Below, piece by piece: positions 5,467 through 10,221 of a stretch of 10,221 bases of DNA. Numbering within the stretch: position 1 is the first letter of the stretch; each line of letters opens with the position of its first letter. A model generated the notes under the pieces. The model saw nothing but the letters and a program-made list of their open reading frames with translations. It made no database searches and had not been told where the DNA came from. Source of the DNA: Candidatus Puniceispirillum sp. (GTDB lineage Bacteria > Pseudomonadota > Alphaproteobacteria > Puniceispirillales > Puniceispirillaceae); NCBI GenBank assembly GCA_016778825.1, contig JADHOU010000034.1, positions 1 to 10,221 of the forward strand. The letters run 5' to 3'. A program made the translations under genes and the position numbers.

Positions 5467-6993
5467 TCATATCGGCTCGTCGTTCAAGCGGTTTAGAAAC
5501 GCCTTGGCAGCCGGACTGAACCCATCAAGATCGCTTTTGCTGGCAAGATCGTGTGCCATTTTCTTGCCAAGCTCGACACCCCATTGATCAAAGCTGTTCA
5601 CACCCCAGACAAAGCCCGAAACGACAGTGATATGCTCATAAAGTGCCAATAGCCTGCCAAGTGCATAAGGCGTTGTTGCCTCCCAGCTAACCATCAAGGA
5701 TGGCCTGTTCCCCGGAAAGTGGCGGTGCGGCGGCGCATCGGCTTGCTCAACGCCAAGAGCCAATGCCTCAGCCTGCGCCAACGCATTGATTGCCAGCGTT
5801 CGGTGGCTTGCCCGCGAAGCGGCATCATCCAACAGATTGACCGGTTTGCGCGCAATTAGAATATCAATCGGAATAACATCAACTGACTGGTGAAGCCATT
5901 GGAAAAAACTATGCTGGCCATTCACGCCTGCCTCGCCCCAAATCAGCGGGCCGGCAGGCTGGTCAAGCGGCTTGCCATGCCGCGTTACCGATTTTCCATT
6001 GCTTTCCATTTCCAGCTGCTGCGCCCAGGCTGGCAACCTGGCCAGACGCTGATCATAGGGCATAATCCCATAGGCCATATGGCCAAGATAGCTTCGATGC
6101 CAAACGCGAAGCAGCCCCATGATTACTGGAATATTGCTGGTAAAGGGCGCTGTTTCAAAATGGTTATCCATCGCATGCGCGCCATCTAAAAGCTGGTCAA
6201 ACGCCTTGCTGCCAACGGCAATCATCACCGATAGGCCAACCGCCGACCACAGCGAATAGCGCCCGCCAACAGCTTCGTCAAAATCGAAAATACGCGCCCG
6301 ATCAATGCCCCATTCAACAGCCCGCTCTTGATAGGTCGTTACCGCCACTATCGCCGTATCAAGCGCAACCCCATTTTGCTTAAGCCAGCCTTTTACCAAA
6401 TCCGCATTCGCAAGTGTTTCGCTGGTGGTGAATGTTTTTGACGTCATGATGAAAAGCGTAGAACGCGGATCACATTGCGCCAAAATATCATACAGCGCAT
6501 GCGGGTCAACATTGCCAACATAATGCACCACTGGCCCATCATGGAATCCGGCAAGGCCTGCTGTCACCATTGCCGGACCAAGATCTGACCCGCCAATGCC
6601 AAGATTGACAATTGATTTGATATTTTGATTGGCGCGGACATTATCGGCAAAATGATTCAGTTTCTGGTAGGTCTCGCTTTGCCGGTAATCTGGCGTGCGA
6701 AGACGGCAATGCGAAACCGGCCGATCTTCGCTTAAATTGATTGCTTTGCCAGCAAACATTGCCCTGATAAAGTCAGCGAGTGATTTCGCCTCGGCAAGCG
6801 TCAAAAGCCGCTGCAAAATATCTTGTGTTAAGGGCTGGCGCGTACAATCAACTGTCAAATCTTCAAAATGAAAACATAGATCATCACGGCCATCCTGATG
6901 GATCAGCCTGCGCAAATGATGCAAAGCGATCGCGTCTGCGTCACGGCGCAATTGGCTCTCAATCGCGGCGATCTGTTTGTCCTGATCTGTCAT
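5467..6993 (-). CDS. pgi: Glucose-6-phosphate isomerase
   Basis: Cytoplasmic enzyme of 508 residues that interconverts glucose-6-phosphate and fructose-6-phosphate, linking glycolysis, gluconeogenesis and the Entner-Doudoroff and pentose phosphate routes. Family signatures are NLGIGGSDLGP (130-140), the phosphate-binding TSKTFTTSET (184-193), GGRYSLWSAVGL (243-254), MESNGKS with catalytic E330, GQHSFFQ with H361, and FDQWGVELGK with catalytic K477. The length is somewhat below the roughly 550 residues of the Escherichia coli enzyme. The start ATG is preceded by AAGG at about ten bases. It lies 150 bases after the TRAP permease on the same strand and may have its own promoter, as the two genes are not functionally linked. 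Confidence 0.97.
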   Translation of the reverse strand: MTDQDKQIAAIESQLRRDADAIALHHLRRLIHQDGRDDLCFHFEDLTVDCTRQPLTQDILQRLLTLAEAKSLADFIRAMFAGKAINLSEDRPVSHCRLRTPDYRQSETYQKLNHFADNVRANQNIKSIVNLGIGGSDLGPAMVTAGLAGFHDGPVVHYVGNVDPHALYDILAQCDPRSTLFIMTSKTFTTSETLANADLVKGWLKQNGVALDTAIVAVTTYQERAVEWGIDRARIFDFDEAVGGRYSLWSAVGLSVMIAVGSKAFDQLLDGAHAMDNHFETAPFTSNIPVIMGLLRVWHRSYLGHMAYGIMPYDQRLARLPAWAQQLEMESNGKSVTRHGKPLDQPAGPLIWGEAGVNGQHSFFQWLHQSVDVIPIDILIARKPVNLLDDAASRASHRTLAINALAQAEALALGVEQADAPPHRHFPGNRPSLMVSWEATTPYALGRLLALYEHITVVSGFVWGVNSFDQWGVELGKKMAHDLASKSDLDGFSPAAKAFLNRLNDEPI

Positions 6994-7071
6994 CTATTTA
7001 TGCCTTCACCTAAAAGACCGTTTCCCAGCATCAGATGCCGGTTTTGCCGAGACCCCACCATCTTTCATTCA

Positions 7072-7098
7072 GGGTTTTGATGCAACCCAGTTTTGGGT
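7072..7098 (-). promoter_or_regulatory. Overlapping short inverted repeats in the TRAP-pgi gap
   Basis: On the minus strand, ACCCA-AAAC-TGGGT (7098-7085) is followed by a second hairpin that reuses the middle segment, GGGTT-GCATCAA-AACCC (7088-7072). The two cannot form together. They lie about 80 bases before pgi. No T-run follows, so this is not a standard terminator; function is unknown. Confidence 0.3.
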
Positions 7099-7143
7099 AA
7101 ATAATCATCCTTTCCAAAGCCGGTCTTTGTAATCAGCGGTTAA

Positions 7144-8910
7144 TTAACTTGCCAGCAATAGCGCCATGCCCAGAATAATACTGATCAGGCGATGCAGTGA
7201 TTTGCCAGCGCTAATCACCGTGTAGGATATCAAGCCAAGCGCAAGCGCAATCTTGCAAAAGGCCAACAGCGACAAAAGTGGCGTCACACCAATCGTCAAT
7301 AGCTCCGGATGAACCACCATCCCAAGCGGGATCAGATAAAGCCCGATACCAAGTGACATTGAGGTCAGCGCAACCCGTAACCAATTTTCGCCAACCATGC
7401 CCGCCGCAATAAATACCCCGCCGCAAACAGGCGGTGTGATTGTCGATAAAAGCGCATACCAGAAAACAAACAGATGAACCGTCAGCGGTGCCATACCAAG
7501 ATCAATCAATGCTGGTCCGGCAACTGAAACGCAAATCACATAGGCCGCTGTTGTCGGCACCTCCATGCCAAGGAACAAACAGGCAAGCGCGGTTAACAGT
7601 AAGGCTGGCCAGATCATGCCACCCGAAAAAGACAAAATCAGCGATGTAACCTTGATCCCAAGGCCAGTTATGCCAAGAACACCAATGATGATTGATGCAC
7701 ATAGAATAATCGATGCGATCATGGCGATCTGGCCACCAGCCATAATCGCAGCATCGCAAATTCGTGTCATACCCGAACCAATACTAACGGCCATTGATCC
7801 ATTGATGAATAATAATAATGTTGCCGCCAAAATCGCCACTGCCGCCGCATATTGTGGCGTAAAGCCGATATATATAACAATCAAAAGAACGCTAAAAGGA
7901 ATCAGGAAAAAACTGGCGGTGATCAGCACTGTTCGCACTGCAGGCCGCGCATCATTGCTCAGCGGGCGCAACCCGAAACGCAATGCATAGATATCGACCC
8001 CAATCCATACTGCAAAAAAATACAACAGCGCCGGTAAAGCCGCAGCAACAATGATATCTGCATAGGGGATACCGGTCAGTTCTACCATGACAAAAGCACC
8101 TGCGCCCATCAATGGTGGCATGATCTGCCCACCTGATGACGCCACCGCCTCGACCGCCGCCGCAATACGTTTTGGATATCCAAGTGACACCATTGTCGGC
8201 AAAGTCACGATTCCAGTAGAGGCCACATTGGCCGATGCCGAGCCTGAGATAGATCCAAATAAGGCCGATGACAAAACCGAAACCTTTGCCGCGCCACCCC
8301 TCAATCGTCCCGCCGCTGATGCCGCCACATTCATAAAACCGGCACCGGCCTCACCCGCATTCAGCATCGCACCAAAAATTACGAAAATGGCAACAATCGA
8401 AACCGAAACGCCGGTCAAAGTTCCCCAAATACCGCCCTCGGCAATCGTCATTGTTCCAAGAAAACTGGCCAATGGTGTTCCCGGATGCCCAAATTCGCCA
8501 GGAACATAGCCACCAAACAATCCGTAAAGCAGTGCAGCAAAAGCTAATAAGGGAAGCGGCCAGCCGATTGATCGGCGCGCCATTTCCAGAACCGTTACCA
8601 GCAAAATCACCGCAATCACCATCTGAAAATCATTGGCAAGATAGCCATATTGATCAAGCAACAGATTATGATTCGCAACAATCCAGAAACAAGCTGCGAT
8701 ACCAACAAGCGCAAAACCCCAATCACAAAGACGCCGCAAACCAGCCGATGGTTTAAACAGAAAGACCCACGGGATTACCAAAGCCATATGAAGTGGGCGT
8801 GATACAAGATTGGGAACAAGCCCCGAAAAAATCAGCCATAAATGAAAGACAACCGATAAAGCACCAAGCCCGATCCAAATAGCTCTTGTTGATTTCAAAA
8901 ATGGCGTCAT
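7144..8910 (-). CDS. TRAP transporter fused permease (4TM/12TM, TAXI type)
   Basis: Inner membrane protein of 588 residues made almost wholly of hydrophobic segments, combining the small DctQ-like and large DctM-like parts in one chain, as usual for TAXI-type TRAP systems. The DctM part shows family-typical segments, such as GSISGSASANVASTGIVTLPTM (about 219-240) and EAVASSGGQIMPPLMGAGAF (about 254-273), the latter in one of the re-entrant loop regions. It imports an organic acid or amino-acid-like solute by ion-coupled secondary transport, receiving it from the periplasmic binding protein encoded just upstream. The ribosome binding site is weak (GGA about nine bases before ATG), and a terminator separates it from the binding-protein gene, both pointing to lower expression than its partner. 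The substrate is not deducible from sequence. Confidence 0.94.
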   Translation of the reverse strand: MTPFLKSTRAIWIGLGALSVVFHLWLIFSGLVPNLVSRPLHMALVIPWVFLFKPSAGLRRLCDWGFALVGIAACFWIVANHNLLLDQYGYLANDFQMVIAVILLVTVLEMARRSIGWPLPLLAFAALLYGLFGGYVPGEFGHPGTPLASFLGTMTIAEGGIWGTLTGVSVSIVAIFVIFGAMLNAGEAGAGFMNVAASAAGRLRGGAAKVSVLSSALFGSISGSASANVASTGIVTLPTMVSLGYPKRIAAAVEAVASSGGQIMPPLMGAGAFVMVELTGIPYADIIVAAALPALLYFFAVWIGVDIYALRFGLRPLSNDARPAVRTVLITASFFLIPFSVLLIVIYIGFTPQYAAAVAILAATLLLFINGSMAVSIGSGMTRICDAAIMAGGQIAMIASIILCASIIIGVLGITGLGIKVTSLILSFSGGMIWPALLLTALACLFLGMEVPTTAAYVICVSVAGPALIDLGMAPLTVHLFVFWYALLSTITPPVCGGVFIAAGMVGENWLRVALTSMSLGIGLYLIPLGMVVHPELLTIGVTPLLSLLAFCKIALALGLISYTVISAGKSLHRLISIILGMALLLAS

Positions 8911-8935
8911 CGAGGGGATTCCAGCTTAAAACCCG

Positions 8936-8972
8936 ATAAAAAGGGCAACCGTTACGCGCAACGCTTGCCCTT
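8936..8972 (-). terminator. Rho-independent terminator between TAXI binding protein and permease genes
   Basis: On the minus strand the stem AAGGGCAA (8972-8965) pairs with TTGCCCTT (8948-8941). A single mismatch and an inner CGTT/AACG stem lie around the loop GCGCGT, and the T-run TTTTTA follows. It sits 30 bases after the stop of the binding-protein gene and 25 before the permease start, so some transcripts should end here and the rest read through. Confidence 0.85.
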
Positions 8973-9001
8973 ATGATTATGTTGTTACCTGAACAAAACA
9001 A

Positions 9002-9958
9002 TCAGTGATGCGCCGCCAGCTTGGCGCCAACCTCTTGATAATATTTTGCTGCACCTGGGTGAATTTCGGTCAGGATATTATCAAGCATATCAAGCGAGAC
9101 ACCACCCCACCATTTTGCCGCGGCGCTCATTGATGACTTGCCTTCCCAAAAGGTTTTGGTCAGCGCATAGGCGGTTGCATCATCCATATCGGTTGTGGCA
9201 AAGGTCACAACAGGAAGTGACGTTGTGGTGATCGCCGATGATTGCCCAGCATAAGTGCCAGCCGGAATTTCAAGCCGTGTCCGTTTTGACAATTTGATTT
9301 GCTCATCCGACAAGGACAGAACCTTTGCACCAGCTGATGCCGCCGCTTCGACGACATTTGGTGCCGGATAGGATCCAGCCGTCACAAACCCGTCAATCTG
9401 ACCATTCTTTAGCGCCGGAACCGCATTCGACAATTCAACCTCGGCAAGCGTGACCTTTCCTTCAAGGCCAAATAGCTTGAGATATTTCTCCCCTTCTCGT
9501 GCGCCAAAAGATCCCTTGCCAAGCAAGATGGTTTTACCTTCCATGCCGCTAAAATCAGTCACGCCTGATTTTTCGGACATGACAAAATGCATGGTCAAAG
9601 ACGGAATGGGAAACAAGGCTCTGATTTCATCGAAACGCGGATTTGCCTTATCCTTGAACATGGCTTTGCCGCCACGTGCAAGCTTGATCAAAACAGGTGG
9701 CGTGGTGAACACATAATTGCCCTTGCGGCCAATCACTTCCATCACATTTTGAACCGAACCTTGACTCTCTTCAACGGTGACGGTGATATCGCCATTTGAT
9801 CCTGCCTTCATGCCTTCGGCAATCTGTACGGCCATCTGATAATAGGATGATGTTGATTTCGCTGATTTATAAGTAACACGCGTTTCGCTCATCGCCTGTG
9901 CCGCTGGCAAGACCACCATCGCTGCCAGTAAAAGCTTTACAATCGATCTGAATTTCAT
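9002..9958 (-). CDS. TAXI family TRAP transporter solute-binding protein
   Basis: Periplasmic binding protein of 318 residues. Residues 1-22 are a Sec signal peptide (MKFRS start, hydrophobic core, cleavage after AQA). The mature N-terminus reads VTYKSAKSTSSYYQMAVQIAEGM, matching the TAXI pattern in which a Ser/Thr-rich turn before paired aromatics shapes the ligand site. Further family features are QGSVQNVMEVI, the central GKTILLGKGSFGAREGEKYLK region, the DGFVTAGSYPAP segment and the C-terminal WWGG and HPGAAKYYQEVG. It captures a solute and delivers it to the fused permease encoded 91 bases downstream. The ribosome binding site is strong (GGGAG). A promoter with nested dyads lies upstream. 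TAXI proteins known so far bind glutamate-like or other organic acids; the ligand here is unknown. Confidence 0.94.
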   Translation of the reverse strand: MKFRSIVKLLLAAMVVLPAAQAMSETRVTYKSAKSTSSYYQMAVQIAEGMKAGSNGDITVTVEESQGSVQNVMEVIGRKGNYVFTTPPVLIKLARGGKAMFKDKANPRFDEIRALFPIPSLTMHFVMSEKSGVTDFSGMEGKTILLGKGSFGAREGEKYLKLFGLEGKVTLAEVELSNAVPALKNGQIDGFVTAGSYPAPNVVEAAASAGAKVLSLSDEQIKLSKRTRLEIPAGTYAGQSSAITTTSLPVVTFATTDMDDATAYALTKTFWEGKSSMSAAAKWWGGVSLDMLDNILTEIHPGAAKYYQEVGAKLAAHH

Positions 9959-10001
9959 GATTTTTCTCCCAAAACATACAAAATGCTAGCATATCGCGCC
10001 A

Positions 10002-10020
10002 ATGATTCAATCATGAATCA
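10002..10020. promoter_or_regulatory. Nested dyads upstream of the TAXI binding protein gene
   Basis: Two overlapping inverted repeats lie here: ATGATT-C-AATCAT (10002-10014) and TGATTCA-ATCA-TGAATCA (10003-10020). They are 44 to 62 bases before the start codon, between the upstream amidase stop and the gene. A possible -10 TATGCT (minus strand) lies just downstream of the dyads, so they would cover the -35 region. A regulator binding site is likely, but its protein is unknown. Confidence 0.45.
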
Positions 10021-10045
10021 GTTTGTTTTGGTTGATTTTATCTGG

Positions 10046-10221
10046 CTATGTCTTTGCCGCATAAAATTGTCGGCAAGCTTCGCCAAATTTCTGGAACAGC
10101 AATCTGTTCAGATGATTTTCATCTCTCTCGGGATGAAATTCAGCATGCCATTGGATGGCAACGGCAAAGGATTTATGATCATTTATGCTGATCGCCTCGA
10201 TAAGGCCATCGGATGAATAGG
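10046..10221 (-). CDS. C-terminus of a gamma-glutamyl-GABA hydrolase-like class I glutamine amidotransferase (5' end outside window)
   Basis: The last 57 codons of a gene entering from the right edge, ending with TAG at 10046-10048. The piece reads SSDGLIEAISI, then FAVAIQWHAEFHPERDENHLN, then LLFQKFGEACRQF. This is the C-terminal block of the peptidase C26/PuuD family, in which the WHxE motif supplies the catalytic His and Glu of the triad (here H25 and E27 of the fragment); the usual Pro between them is Ala. The family cleaves gamma-glutamyl amides such as gamma-glutamyl-GABA in putrescine breakdown, or related compounds. The stop is 87 bases before the TAXI binding-protein gene on the same strand, so the transporter may serve the same pathway. 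The nucleophile cysteine lies outside the window. Confidence 0.8.
   Translation of the reverse strand, partial: YSSDGLIEAISINDHKSFAVAIQWHAEFHPERDENHLNRLLFQKFGEACRQFYAAKT

Noticed and set aside
8753..9001. 82-codon minus-strand frame ending next to the TAXI binding-protein gene
   Set aside because: It overlaps the permease 5' end in another frame, covers the terminator hairpin and shows no domain pattern.
1..10221. CRISPR arrays, tRNA or rRNA genes, insertion sequences
   Set aside because: No spaced identical repeats, cloverleaf-like segments, transposase frames or long terminal repeats were seen on either strand.

Overview
This window looks like a piece of chromosome from a heterotrophic, sulfur-oxidising alphaproteobacterium. 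The evidence is the gene types (soxR-soxS-soxX, slyX, a TAXI-type TRAP transporter, pgi), the moderate GC content and the close gene packing. A marine SAR116-like or rhodobacter-like lineage would fit, but that placement is a guess from gene content. There are no RNA genes, no CRISPR array and no insertion sequence. All genes are intact except the two cut by the window edges.

Left part (1-2261, all minus strand): the start of a Sox thiosulfate-oxidation locus. In transcription order there is a Prx6/AhpC-like peroxiredoxin, an ArsR-family repressor (soxR), a periplasmic thioredoxin-like protein (soxS) and the diheme-partner cytochrome subunit soxX, which runs off the left edge. The soxR and soxX upstream regions share an AT-rich 12-bp element that could be the SoxR operator. 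The peroxiredoxin promoter carries a 9-bp-arm inverted repeat.

Middle part (2538-6993): a class III PLP aminotransferase on the plus strand, preceded by two adjacent perfect dyads. It converges with a membrane-anchored alpha/beta hydrolase on the minus strand. The hydrolase is divergent from a small slyX gene, and a 14-bp tandem repeat lies between them. slyX converges with pgi (glucose-6-phosphate isomerase) across a degenerate 17-bp triple tandem repeat.

Right part (7144-10221, minus strand): a gamma-glutamyl-GABA hydrolase-like class I glutamine amidotransferase (only its C-terminus is present), then a TAXI-family TRAP solute-binding protein, a clear rho-independent terminator, and the fused TRAP permease. 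The terminator between binding protein and permease probably sets a high ratio of binding protein to permease. The amidase next door hints at uptake of a glutamyl or amino-acid-like compound, but this is unproven.

No wholly new multi-gene system was recognised. The parts most worth a second look are the regulatory DNA (sox elements, aminotransferase dyads, TRAP promoter dyad) and the peroxiredoxin joined to the sox locus.
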